This document shows positions 11,763 through 22,600 of a stretch of 64,000 nt of DNA, piece after piece. The notes beneath the pieces are model-generated. The model was given only the letters and a program-made list of their open reading frames with translations. It did no database searches and was not told where the DNA came from. Every line of letters begins with the position of its first letter. The stretch's first letter is position 1. Where the stretch lies: the NCBI GenBank assembly GCA_963681505.1, contig OY811985.1, positions 2,032,713 to 2,096,712 on the forward strand. The letters run 5' to 3'. The stretch is from Eunapius fragilis (lineage: Eukaryota; Porifera; Demospongiae; Spongillida; Spongillidae). The translations under genes and the position numbers were made by a program.

Positions 11763-12706
11763 GGCCTTCTCTATGTATTGATGCATAGGAACCACCCCTC
11801 GGATGACACACCTGGTCCCTGGTTCATCAGCCAGCTCATCGACACCCTCATCTTCTCCAGGTTGTACACTGCCCGCTACCTCATCCCCAGCCCCTTCCTC
11901 CTCCTCCTCCTCTTCCAGTACGTTCTCATTGCGTGGCTCAGGAGGTTCATGATCAAGTTCAATGGCTGCCCCCTCCTCCTCACTACCCATGTCTACCACT
12001 ACAGAAGGAAAGCACCATCCACAATCACCTTTGTTAGAAGATTCAATCACTTACCCCGTTTTGTTTTCTTCTTGGGTGAAGGTTCTTCCCTCTCTTCAGA
12101 CAATTGCCTCCTCTTGCGACCCGAGGAACCCTGCGTAATGTGAATATGTGCATCGGTTTCCATGTCATTTGGTTGCCATGGTTGCCATGTTACCTCTCCG
12201 CTTCCCGCATCGTTGTTGCCTTCTTCGTCGCTCTCCCCGAACACGTCAGCCATGGAGGTACTAAAGTACGACAAGTGTTTATTGTTCTACGGTAGGTGGT
12301 AAGAGAACTGTGCCTACTCTGCCTTGTCATGGGGTGGTTCAAGGGCCCCGTCGTCTGGCTCCGTACTGCCTTTCCGTATTCTTGGACTACCATGCTCTGA
12401 ATCTGAACTGAGGTAGGAAGCGGTTGCTTTGTTGGCGGCTGCCGTCACCGCCTTGATTGTTTCTCCGTCAGAATCATCATCGGAGTCCTTCTTAGCGACA
12501 GCTTGTGGTGTAGTGTCGCCAACAAAGTCGCCCTCCTGGTGTTCCAACTTATCATCATGGTTTTCTGGTTCATCCTCTTCGCCCTCGTGCCTCACATCTT
12601 CATCATCGGAATTATTCTCTACAGCGCTCCGCGCTGCTTCGTTACGATCAGTTTCGACGTTGTCTTCCGCGGACAACGGTGAGCTATCGAACTCCGGCTC
12701 CGACAT
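8891..12706 (-). CDS. IWS1: IWS1/Spn1 transcription elongation factor homologue
   Basis: Thirteen exons with matching phases give 531 residues: 12706-12318, 12260-12194, 12130-12055, 11998-11812, 11535-11385, 10709-10627, 10407-10356, 10136-10059, 9958-9841, 9654-9543, 9310-9269, 9203-9092, 9019-8891. The first 290 residues are acidic and disordered, as in the family, and include [12 protein letters not shown]. The conserved TFIIS-N/LW-type core begins near [14 protein letters not shown] and runs through [32 protein letters not shown] and [12 protein letters not shown]; the end is [13 protein letters not shown]1 binds Spt6 and RNA polymerase II and couples elongation to histone modification, splicing and mRNA export. 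Introns 7, 8, 9 and 10 hold poly-G, GT and minisatellite tracts. It starts 81 bp from MNAT1 on the other strand. Confidence 0.93.
9403..9560 (-). repeat. 32-bp minisatellite copied from an IWS1 exon/5' splice site
   Basis: About five copies of a 32-bp unit lie directly after the donor of IWS1 exon 10 (minus strand). Each copy includes the exon end plus donor, AGGAAGAG|GTATGG. Because 32 is not a multiple of three, all three plus-strand frames stay open and give the same repeated peptide, which I regard as spurious. Confidence 0.8.
9789..9835. repeat. Poly-C followed by poly-A run in IWS1 intron
   Basis: About 24 C then about 20 A on the plus strand, starting five bases past the donor of IWS1 exon 9 (GTACGT then a T run on the coding strand). 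Length is likely unreliable in the assembly. Confidence 0.8.
10155..10290. repeat. (GT)n and poly-G tracts in IWS1 intron
   Basis: A (GT)n run at about 10155-10201 and a poly-G-rich tract at about 10247-10290, both in the intron between IWS1 exons 7 and 8. They explain several low-complexity open frames on both strands. Confidence 0.85.
11713..11760. repeat. (CA)n microsatellite in IWS1 intron
   Basis: About 24 CA units between IWS1 exons 4 and 5, 50 bp from the exon 4 donor. Confidence 0.9.
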
Positions 12707-12787
12707 TTCTATTCAAGCACACCAACAATTTGCGCATGCGTGGTTCCATGCGTATACACGTACGTCGATCAATCAGCACCGACCGAG
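12707..12787. promoter_or_regulatory. 81-bp bidirectional promoter region IWS1/MNAT1
   Basis: The two start codons (IWS1 on minus, MNAT1 on plus) are only 81 bp apart, so 5' UTRs and core promoters must overlap. At 12731-12740 lies TGCGCATGCG, a match to the palindromic NRF1 site typical of TATA-less bidirectional animal promoters. ATCAATCAG at 12768 resembles an inverted CCAAT-type element. No TATA box is visible. Transcription starts are not known. Confidence 0.6.
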
Positions 12788-13708
12788 ATGGAACAAGTGT
12801 GCCCACGGTGCAAGACAAGTTCCTACCAGAATCCAAGCATGAAGCTAATGGTCAATATCTGTGGACATAGGTTGTGCGACGCTTGTGTCGATTCGGTATT
12901 CTCCAAGCCTTCTGCTCCATGCCCAGACTGTGGCATCACGTTGCGAAGAAACCAGTTCAGGCAGCAACAGTTTGAGAATTCCTTAGTAGAGAAAGAGGTA
13001 GACATCAGGAAAAAAATTCTCAAGGACTATAACAAGACCGAGAGTGATTTTCCAACTCTGCGTAGCTACAACGATTACTTGGAAGAAATTGAGACCATCG
13101 TCTATAATTTGACCAATGGCATTGATGTGGAGGAAACGAAAGAAAAAATTGAAGCTTACAGAAAGGAGAATCAGGCATTGATTCTCAAGAATCGTGTAAG
13201 GCAGCAAAGAGAAGAGCAAGCGATAAAGGACGAACTCGAACGAGAAAAAATGGAGCTAGAACTCCGCAGCAAGAGAGCTTTTGCTGAGGTGGAGGAAGCA
13301 GACAGGGAGCGCAAGAGGCAGAAGCAGAGCATCATTAGCGAGCTAATGACGTCCGACTCGCCCGCCAGTGAAGTGCTTGCCAAATGCGCGGCTGCCATCA
13401 AGGTACCCTCTGCTCCCGAACCCGCCAAAGTGACGGGACCTACCTACCATGCTCAGAGGGGTCAGGCTGTGTTTAACCCTCTACCTCAACAAAGGGAAGA
13501 AGTGCTGTACGTGTACCAGCCGTTGTACTTTGAGTCGTATGGACCTCTTGTTCCCGACCTCGATGAATTACAAAACTATGGCTACCTAGTGCACACAAGA
13601 CAACTAGACTCAAGTCAGCTTGGTGGAGGATTTTCCCCTGCGCATGCTTGTCAACGGCAGCTGATAGAAGCATTCTCCTGTCTACTTTATTTTCCCAACG
13701 AGCACTGA
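12788..13708 (+). CDS. MNAT1: MAT1, CDK-activating kinase assembly factor (TFIIH subunit)
   Basis: A single uninterrupted frame of 306 residues, close to the 309 of human MAT1. The ATG at 12788 is chosen because MEQVCPRCK starts the family's RING; an upstream in-frame candidate at 12740 would only add residues unlike the family. The RING finger is C3HC4 with Cys5, Cys8, Cys25, His27, Cys30, Cys33, Cys45 and Cys48. A long helical/coiled-coil middle (about 65-205, rich in E/K/R) and a hydrophobic C-terminal segment that contacts CDK7-cyclin H follow. MAT1 stabilises CDK7/cyclin H and tethers it to TFIIH for RNA polymerase II phosphorylation, cell-cycle control and repair. The gene has no intron, unlike all its neighbours, but a retrocopy is unlikely given the shared promoter with IWS1. 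Confidence 0.95.
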   Translation: MEQVCPRCKTSSYQNPSMKLMVNICGHRLCDACVDSVFSKPSAPCPDCGITLRRNQFRQQQFENSLVEKEVDIRKKILKDYNKTESDFPTLRSYNDYLEEIETIVYNLTNGIDVEETKEKIEAYRKENQALILKNRVRQQREEQAIKDELEREKMELELRSKRAFAEVEEADRERKRQKQSIISELMTSDSPASEVLAKCAAAIKVPSAPEPAKVTGPTYHAQRGQAVFNPLPQQREEVLYVYQPLYFESYGPLVPDLDELQNYGYLVHTRQLDSSQLGGGFSPAHACQRQLIEAFSCLLYFPNEH

Positions 13709-14095
13709 GGGAATTGAGAGGAGTGGAGAGATGAACAAAAGGTTTGTGTTAACCCGACAGCCATGCTATCAACAAGAAAGGGTACTCTCAGATGTGTGAA
13801 GCCAATAATTGGGAAGCGGGTTTATGGCCACAGTCAGACTTGTTAGATCACTGAAAATTCTATTTCCAGAACTCATACATGCATACATACATACATACAT
13901 ACATGTGTGTATAGAATCAAATATGACTTGTGAAAGGTTGTATTGGTAAATTAAAGAGCCGTCAACAGTCAGGACCTAACTTTTCTTCTTCTGGGAATGC
14001 AACTGTCAGGGCAAACGGTTCAAGGGAATTTGGTAGCCAGACAACCTTTGGTGTTGTCTTGGTGATTTTGAGAGAAAGTGATTTGCTTCCGTAGC
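13709..14095. other. Convergent intergenic region MNAT1/ANKMY1
   Basis: 387 bp between the stop codons of two converging genes; it must hold both 3' UTRs. An ATAC/CATA microsatellite lies at about 13878-13905. No further gene is seen. Confidence 0.6.
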
Positions 14096-15391
14096 CTAAG
14101 AATGTAGTACACACGTAAATGACCTTATAGACTTATTGTGCATGTACATACCACTTCTACTTTTGTCCTCAGCTGTGCTCCTCCTTGTGCCCACCCAAGG
14201 CCCCCTCCAGCCTGTACAGCTGTCTCTGTGGTCAGTCTTCCAGCTGTTTTCCTTGCATGAGAGGCTGCAGTAGCAGACAGACTTACACATGGGACACTTG
14301 CTCAGGTGCACACCGCTCGACCGCCCGCACTCGTAACAGAACGAGAAAAAATCCCACGTGCCGCTACAGGGTGTCCCGGAGGCTTGTGTGGGGGCGACTG
14401 TGGCGATGGGTGGGTACGTGAAGGCAGTGATGGGCCTCCGCTCGAGAAGGGGAGGTCCTCGCCTCCTGTGAGCTCCAGACAGCTGCCTTGCCACGCCTCG
14501 CCGCGTGCCACTTGGCTCGCTTGCAGCCTTCAAGGGGAGCAGCGGTGTGGTGGCAGTGGGTAGTGGAGAAGCTCTACACGCAGGAAGGGCACTGCTGGTA
14601 GCCTTCCTCCTAAGGGCCTGGTTGTAGGAAACATGCAGGTTTGGGGGCTCGGCCGAAGTGGATCGCTTGCGGCCTGCATTTCGGCTGACAACAGGCAGTG
14701 AGTGCTGCAAGTCCTCTGCTGAGGAGTAAGATGACATAATCCATTTAATTGGAGGAAAGAGGACGCAAGGACTAACCTGAGGTGTGTGTATTGTCCATAG
14801 CGCGAGCCCTGAGCAGCTGTACCATGTTTTGGGTAAGTTTTTTTGCTGCCTTGTAGCGTAATCGCTCAGACTTGTTGAGCGAATCATATTTAATGTTAGC
14901 AAGCCGCTTATCCTTGGGGGGGGGGGGGGGGGGGGAGGTGAGGAGAGAAAAGGGTTGGGAAATGGAGACGAGTCACTTAGTTGAGGTGGGGAGGAAAGTT
15001 CAGTACCTGCTTAAATGCCTCATGGGCAAAGTCCACTGCTGTTCCAGGTGGCCAGTTGTCCCAGACCCTTACACGGAGCAGAATATCTGCCTTGTGTGCA
15101 ATGAGCTTGCCAAGCTGTGCAGGAATGTGGCAGAGAGATAGAGGTATTGGGGGGGTTCAGGGTGCATCACAGTGGTGGAGGAAGAGGTGCCTACCAGTGC
15201 CAGGGAGGACTGGAGGTCCCTCTTCTTGAGCGCGCTGTGCAAGGTGAGAGAGCACAGGGCACTGCACACGCCTCTGCCCAGAGGCAAGTTGGGGTCAGCC
15301 CCACCCTTCAGGAGGACATCAACTACCTGCATCGTGCAGATTGCAAGATGTATCAATATGAGCTGTCACACACAACACACACACACACACA

Positions 15392-15429
<38 letters not shown>

Positions 15430-18400
15430 GTGGGGTACCTGGTCGTATCCTCGTACAATGGCTAGGGACAGTGGCGAGTGGCCATTTGCCACTCTGTTCA
15501 CATCGGCACCATGATCCAGGAGCATCTTAACCTTCTCCACAATCACATCCTGTGCATGCAGCATCACCAAAAGTGACAGTCAACATATTGAATTTTTGTT
15601 AACAATGACAGTTTCATTAACATATTGACAGTTTACATGTATTGACAGTTAAACTTTGTGTGTGATAATTAACATGCACTGGCAATGACCTGTTTGGAGT
15701 CCTCCGTTGAGCATAGAAGATGTAACGGGAAGAGGGTGGAGGCACCTTGGTTCTCCCCGGCCACCACCTCCACGTCCATACAGCACGGCAGGTTCCCCTC
15801 ATCGCTGGCCTTGCCCTGCCCTCCAGAGATGTTTGGATTGGCCCCATACTTAAGGAGGGCTTCAGCAATGCTGGAGCTGCTGGAGTCGTATGACATGAGG
15901 GCCAGTTCGAGCAATGAGCTGCCTCCAAGCTGTGGGGATGCATAAGATGGTGGCATGCCCTCCTCTTCCCATCCATCCTAACCTCCCTCCCATCCCCCTT
16001 CTCCCACCCCCCTCCTCCCTTCCTTCCTCCCTCCCCCCTCCTTCCTCCCTCCCTCCTGTCCTCACCCTAGTCCAGCTGGTAAACTTACCTCTGGCGGCAG
16101 GGTGCTGTGGACTCTTGCTCCCTTGGTCAGTAATCTAATGACACCCTTCAGATCCCCCGCACATATTGCATACACAATGGGTGGAAGCGGGCAGTCAGAG
16201 ATGTTGGGGTCTGCACCACGACTCAGTAGCACGTCAATCGAACCTTCCACATTCTGGGGCTGGGGACTGGACAGGGACATCACGCTGACACGGTATAATG
16301 GCAGGCAGGGTATACAATGGAGGATGTTGGTGGGTAGGATAAGATTATGTGTTGTAGGGAGTCAACTGATCACACAGTTAATGCACTTCACATTAAGATG
16401 CATTCAATGATTGGTCTCTCCCACACCACAGCAGATTGACAATGGCCTGGATTTTACAGATTTCAAACTTTACTGTTCTGTTACCAGGTGTATAATAAAC
16501 AAGCCCTAGGGGTGTACAATCCCGATTATTGAACCAGTTTACAGAGGGCTATCTGTATTGTAGCCATCTCCATAATATGACCAAACAATTCTAGCCCTTG
16601 GTGGGGTATGGAGTACCACTTCAGACCAGTTGGACTGATCATTACAGATCAATTATTACTCACACCACAAATATAGCCCCGTGCTACCAAAGACGCAAGC
16701 TATGGTGCGCACAGTGGTGACCTCATATTTAATTTGTAGACCATTTCTGTACTTCCTTATTTCACATACATGTAATTATCATTTGCTGGTTATCCTCCCT
16801 CCACCTCCCAATGATGAGGACAAAAATGATGCCGAGGGGGCAATAGAAAACATGTGTGTGATTGGGTGATGATGGAAGCAAATGTTTTCCAGGTTTAATT
16901 AAGAACACAATGCCCCCCCCCTCCCTCTTACCAGCGCTTATCAGCCAGGTCCTCCTCTTGAGAAGGGGTTACGTTGTTGAGCTTGGCGAGGCTGACAGCA
17001 CTGGTGGACAGCAGGGAGGTGCTCTGGGCAGCGCTCACTATGGGGCCGTATGCTGTGGAAGAGAACACACTGGAGGAGTGGAGGTGGTCTGCCTTCTTCA
17101 GCGTCTGGACACTCCTGTCTTGGAGCACAGGGGAGTGACGCGAAGAGGTGAGGTGGTAGGATGGGGACCTGACACTTGGCACCTTCATCAGGGTCTGCGC
17201 CACCGGTCCCTGTTTTGCAAAGACAGGAACCTCCACATCAGAGGGGAAGCCCCGTGGGGGAGGTGGTTCAGGGGAGCCATGCATTAGGACGCTGCTCCCA
17301 GCTTCGGCGTTTGCTGCCCCTCTCACAGGTCTTGTGAGGGAGACTGGTGGGCTCCCCTCATTGCCTTTGTCAACACCCACCTTACCAGCAGGTGGATACG
17401 AGGACTTGTTAGCAAGGTCAAGAAGGCTGGCCTTTGGGCTCACAGCTGGAGTGTCCCTGTGGAGACTGCTGCTCATCCCCATACTATCATCTTCCTCTTC
17501 CTCTTCCTCCACCTCCTCCATCTCCTCCTCCTCCTCCTTCTCTTCCTCCTCCTCTTCCTCCTCATGCATGAAGTGGACCTTCTTCTCTTGCCGGCCTTCC
17601 AGTAATGGGTAGGAGCTCGTCTTAGTCACGCCCCCCGGGGATAGGACCCTGCTGTCGCCCCTGCAAGGTTTGAAGGCAGGAGGACAAGACGGGCAGGAGG
17701 CGGGGCCATCCGTACGTGAAACCTCGCACTCCTCGTGCATCAAGACTCCTCCTTCATCACAGTCCTCCTCACATACCAAACCTACGCCCTCTCCATCCAA
17801 CTCTCCCTCCTCCTCCTCCTCCTCCAATATTGTAGGCGATTCGTCAGGTATGGTGGATAGGAGGGAGGAGCTGTGCAAGGAGTGGTCGGATCCTGTTGGC
17901 GAGTCCTCGGTGGGCGTGCCCCCCTGTCTTCCTCGAGTAAAGAGGGATGGTGGGAGGAGCTTCAGGAGGGCCTGGACGCGAGGGTGGTGAGAGTAGAGGA
18001 GGTGGTGGCAAGCTGTTAAGATGGACACGCCCATAACGTTCACGGCGTTGACATCAGCGCCATTGTGCAGGAGGAGGTGTGCTATATCTGAGTGACAGTG
18101 TATCTGGGGAAAAGAGGAAAGATCGGGGGGGGGAAGGGGCAAGTGTGATGCAGCGGTAGCAGGTCTGTGGTATCGGGCTTACGGCAGCTGCAAACAGCGG
18201 CGTATGGCCGCCTCTTTCACAGACATCTACGTGCACGGCCCCTGCCTTCAGTATCGACGTGACCCTGTGCGGGTCACCGGTGACTGCAGCCTGCATGAGC
18301 TCTTCTGATGCCAACTGAAAAAGAGTCATCAAATGAATTTAAAATGGGGAGGGGAGAGGGTGGGTGGGAAGGAAATAAGTGGGAGGGAAGAAAGGGAGAG

Positions 18401-19437
18401 GGAGAGAAGGAGAGAGAGGGGAGGAGAGGGATGAAATTATTAAGTACCTCAAGAAAACCTTTAGAATTACTCCTCCGTTTTGTATCTGGAAGGCTAATGC
18501 CAGAGATATCATTAAATAAATGTTTCAACCTTGGAATGAAGACAGCATCACTGATGGCACAGGTCAGTCGCACAAGCTTTGTTCCTTTCCATATGCCAAC
18601 GTCCTGACGTCCTCCATCATAGGTGAGGACACCTTCCCCGTCACGGATGTCACTGCGATAGAGGCCCTTCAACAGTAGTGCATAAGGATAAGTGAATGAC
18701 TGCCTTGGCTAATGCCGCACGGATTATGCGTTCACATATTTACCTCTACAAACATTGGGTATACAAACACTGCAGTGCAATGTTTTCAAGTTCTACATGC
18801 ATATAGTCTGGAATGCTACACATACATCCACTTATCTTAATTCTAAAACAAAACAACTCGATCACTTTTAAAGCACGTGATGCTTATCATGCCTTCGAGG
18901 TCTTTTTTTAATTAGCCAGCATGTACACTGACTACATTCTGATACGTAACTTACTTCAAACCTGTTTCCCTCAGTATCGATGTACGTCCCTTGTCCTTCT
19001 CTCGCATCGTCCTTGAACTCCCCTGTAAAGATAGCTCCGTTGGGCCACCTGTAGGACCCTTTGCCGTGTTTAAGGTCGCTGTAGTACTCTCCTTCGTAGC
19101 ACTATTAATATATCAACGATCTACCGATTAGCGGGGATAGCGACGCATGCGTTACCTCGCCGTTCTTCCACTCATGCCTTCCATTGCCATGCCTTTGGTC
19201 CTTCCTGAATTTCCCCTCGTAGCGGCTTCCGTCTGGCCACACTTGCTGTCCGTAGCCGTGGCGCTGGTTGTTCTTGAACTGTCCGCTGTAGCGAAGTCCC
19301 GAGCGCCAGGTGAACGTCCCTTGGCCACTTCTCTTACCGCCAGCGACGACCCCTTGGTATATAGCACCGCTTTTGAACTCAATAGAGCAAACGAGGGGCT
19401 CGGAAAGTGACGAGTTTGAATTTGTAGCGGATTCCAT
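14096..19437 (-). CDS. ANKMY1: ANKMY1-like MORN/ankyrin/MYND protein
   Basis: Twelve exons with consistent phases give 1159 residues: 19437-19156, 19101-18955, 18666-18448, 18314-18183, 18103-16932, 16266-16089, 15929-15690, 15549-15439, 15326-15195, 15114-15007, 14912-14777, 14718-14096. An upstream in-frame ATG at 19473 would add 12 residues. MORN repeats come first (IYQGVVAGGKRSGQGTFTW, YEGKFRKDQRHGNG, YEGEYYSDLKHGKG, LYRSDIRDGEG). Ankyrin repeats follow from about residue 245 (GGHTPLFAAA, LLLHNGADVNAVN, LLSRGADPNISD, LLKYGANPNISG, LLDHGADVNRV, LLKGGADPNLP). Near the C-terminus is a MYND zinc finger (CYECG, CPMC, CYCS, C-H-C). Exon 5 inserts about 330 acidic, Ser/Pro-rich residues between ankyrin repeats. 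The family is poorly characterised and associated with ciliated cells. Exon 11's acceptor uses a long poly-C tract as its polypyrimidine tract. Confidence 0.9.
15368..15426. repeat. (CA)n microsatellite in ANKMY1 intron
   Basis: Imperfect CA repeat between ANKMY1 exons 8 and 9, ending 12 bp from the exon 8 donor. Confidence 0.9.
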
Positions 19438-19654
19438 GGCAAGATAGGCGGGGCTGACTCCCACGTAAAACATATAAATTTGGTTTAGCTCGAAGTCCAG
19501 AGCTGGTACCAGCCTGGTTTGGGTCGGCTTCTCACTTTGTCCAACGCTGTGCCATTAGATATGATGATGGCGACGACCGAGGCGTCTTTTGGACACGCCC
19601 CATTGTATATCGTAGTGATGCGCGTTGTTTAGAAGTGATCGTATCAAAGCGGCT
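19438..19654. promoter_or_regulatory. Bidirectional upstream region ANKMY1/TMCO3
   Basis: 217 bp separate the divergent start codons. No TATA box or convincing known site was recognised, apart from a GC-rich stretch (GGACACGCCCC at about 19589). The head-to-head arrangement suggests a shared promoter. Confidence 0.45.
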
Positions 19655-22600
19655 ATGCGCGCCACTTACTCGCTCGCAATAGTACTTACGGGGTTTGTCC
19701 TTAAAAGTTACAGCGTAAATGAAAGTCTCGGCAACAGCACCTTCACCTGTCAAAGCTTGACACTAATGCTACGCAAATCGAGCGGGATACAGTCCACGTT
19801 ACAAAAACAGTTGGATAGCGGCAGGTCGAAACTGCCTCCGTCCGACGCAGAGGCATTTAAGCTAAAACTGGTGGACCTTTACTTAAGGGAGCTGAAGACT
19901 GCCGAGAGAACGCTAATAAACTTCCTACACGACTTCAACGAGTCGCTCTCGAGCGAGTACGGCATTCTTTCGCGGCTGGAAAAGAATTGCCAGGACAGGC
20001 TTAACAGCATGCGAAGCGCTGCCGTGTCCCTGGAAGAGGACTACAACTACATCATAGGGCTGGAGAAGGAGATGGTAGCCGTCCTGAAAGTTAATGTCAG
20101 TAGTCTCATTGACCGCCCCCGCATCGTCAAGGGCATCTTCAACGAAATTTCCCACGCAGCGAACGACCTGGAAAAGAAGTTTCTGGGCGACGCTTTTCAG
20201 CTCTCCAAGAAGCTCGATGGTGCTGCTCTGGAGACGGTGGTCAAGGTAGCCGATAGCGACGACAGTCCAAACAAGGCTAAGGACACAACTGGTGTGCATC
20301 ACCACTCTGATGAGGACGGAAGGACCATCCTCATCGACTCGCTCAGCAACCAGTACGTTCTGTCCCGTCCGAGGGACATAACTGTCCCCGTGGAAGACGT
20401 CCATTTCCTTTACGACCTTACCTACCTCCTCCTCCTCTCCTTCTTGTTGGGGACAGTCTGCTGTACCTTCAAAGTGCCTACCCTGCTCGGATACACCATT
20501 GCTGGTATGGTGCTGGGACCTGTGGGGTTCGACCAGATCCGGTCCTTGGTCCAGGTGGAGACGGTCGGAGAGCTTGGAGTGGTGTTCATTGTGTTCATGA
20601 TAGGACTGGAGTTCTCCCCGGAGAAACTGAAGAGGGTGAGAGGGTTTTCTGGTGTGGTTCTTATGTCTAAAGTCCTGAGCCATGTTTATGGGACAGGGTA
20701 TGGGGGGGGGGGGGGTGAGGGAAGGAGTGTCTATAGATTGAACATTGTGTTGGTCTCTTTGGCCCTGTTTAAGCATTTGAATGGAGTGTAGTTGTGGCTT
20801 ATAGGTTGTTGTGCGTGGGGGCTTCTTTGTGAGCTATGTTAAAGGAAAGGTGTGTAGTTTTGGCTTATAGGTTGTTGTGCTTGTGGGTCTCTTTTGTGAC
20901 CTATGTTAAAGGAAAGGTGTGTAGTTGTGGCTTATAGGTTGTTGTGCTTGTGGGTCTCTTTTGTGACCTATGTTAAAGGAAAGGTGTGTAGTTGTGGCTT
21001 ATAGGTTGTTGTGCTTGTGGGTCTCTTTTGTGACCTATGTTAAAGGAAAGGTGTGTAGTTTTTGCTTATAGGTTGTTGTGCTTGTGGGTCTCCTTTGTGC
21101 CTATAGTGAGCGAACATTGGTAACTCTCCACACGCAACACAGGTGTGGGAGATCTCTGTGAAGGGAGGGAACCTTCTCTTTGTGCTCACTGTCCTGTCCA
21201 TAACCATCTTGGGCCTGCTGGTCAGCATACACCCAAAGCACAGCATGTTCTTTGCCGCCTGCATAGCCCACTCCAGCACCACCCTGACCTTCCGATTCTT
21301 AGAAGGTAAGGTACTATATTCTTGGTGGTTGTGTATTCTGATTCTTAGATAGTGGGTGGCTAGGATTTGAGGTACATGTACATGTAAAGGTAAGGTACTA
21401 TATTTTTGGTGGTTGTGTATTCTGATTCTTAGATAGTGGGTGGCTAGGATTTGAGGTACATGTACATGTAAAGGTAAGGTACTATATTCTTGGTGGTTGT
21501 GTATTCTGATTCTTAGATAGTGGGTGGCTAGGATTTGAGGTACATGTACATGTAAAGGTAAGGTACTGTGGTTGTGTATTCTGATTCTTAGATAGTGGGT
21601 GGCTAGGATTTGAGGTACATGTACATGTAATGAAACCTGATCTTGATAAGGTGTGGACAACATTACATGTATTCAGCAACACAATGAATATATCCTGCAG
21701 CATAAAGATGATCTCAACTGCATTGTGTACTGTTGCCCTGGCAATATCAGTCAGCCAGTGGCTGATGATCTTAATAATGGATATGAACTCCCTATAACTT
21801 ATTCACACGGGGTTGCAATAAAAACAATGTAAAGGAACTACCAGTACAAAAGTTGACATTGTTTAACCTCCAAACGTCCTTTTAAATAAGAATGATTTTG
21901 AAATCTAAGAACCATGAGATGAGCATTGATAGGACCTAGACATAGGTGAAGGACTGTAGGTGTCTGTATGTTATAAATCGGCATATCTTCGCAACCATAC
22001 AACGCTTTCATTTTAAATCTCCTACACTAGTTCCCACACCATTTTTCTCAATGGAAACTGATTTTGGTGCTGCCCAGATGTTTTCGCTGCCATTGAGTAC
22101 AAAGTTCACCAACCCATTCGGTTAGAATTCCACGTATCTCCAGCTAGATACGAGTATCTTAAGCTCATCAAATTTGGTACGTTTATAGAGAAATCCTGTA
22201 GCTTTTTAATTGCTCTGATTGTTGACTTGAATGTTGCAAGGATATAGCTGTGTCAAGTAAGCGAACATTTTCCTACTCGATTCACACCAGTATGCCTCCC
22301 ATACATTGAATGGGGACGTGGTCTGCTTAAATCATTGGTGCAAATCGAGTGGGAAAGCGTGCACTCAATTTGCACAGCAATATCCACACTAATCTGGGCA
22401 ATAAACTATCCCTAATTTGACATGCTTAAATGACACTCATACCTGGAGATACATGGGATTCTAACCCGATGGGTTGGCGAACTTTGTACTCCCGGCAAAG
22501 AAAATAGCTAGAGCACCAGTATTGGTTTAGAGACAAATAGGTGTATGAGACCTGAAAGGAAAGAGCAATACGGCTGCAACGGTATATTATTTATGCAACA

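Noticed and set aside
11712..12143. Plus-strand open frame of 143 codons
   Set aside because: Antisense to IWS1 exons 3 and 4 and begins in the CA microsatellite; the minus strand is the coding one.
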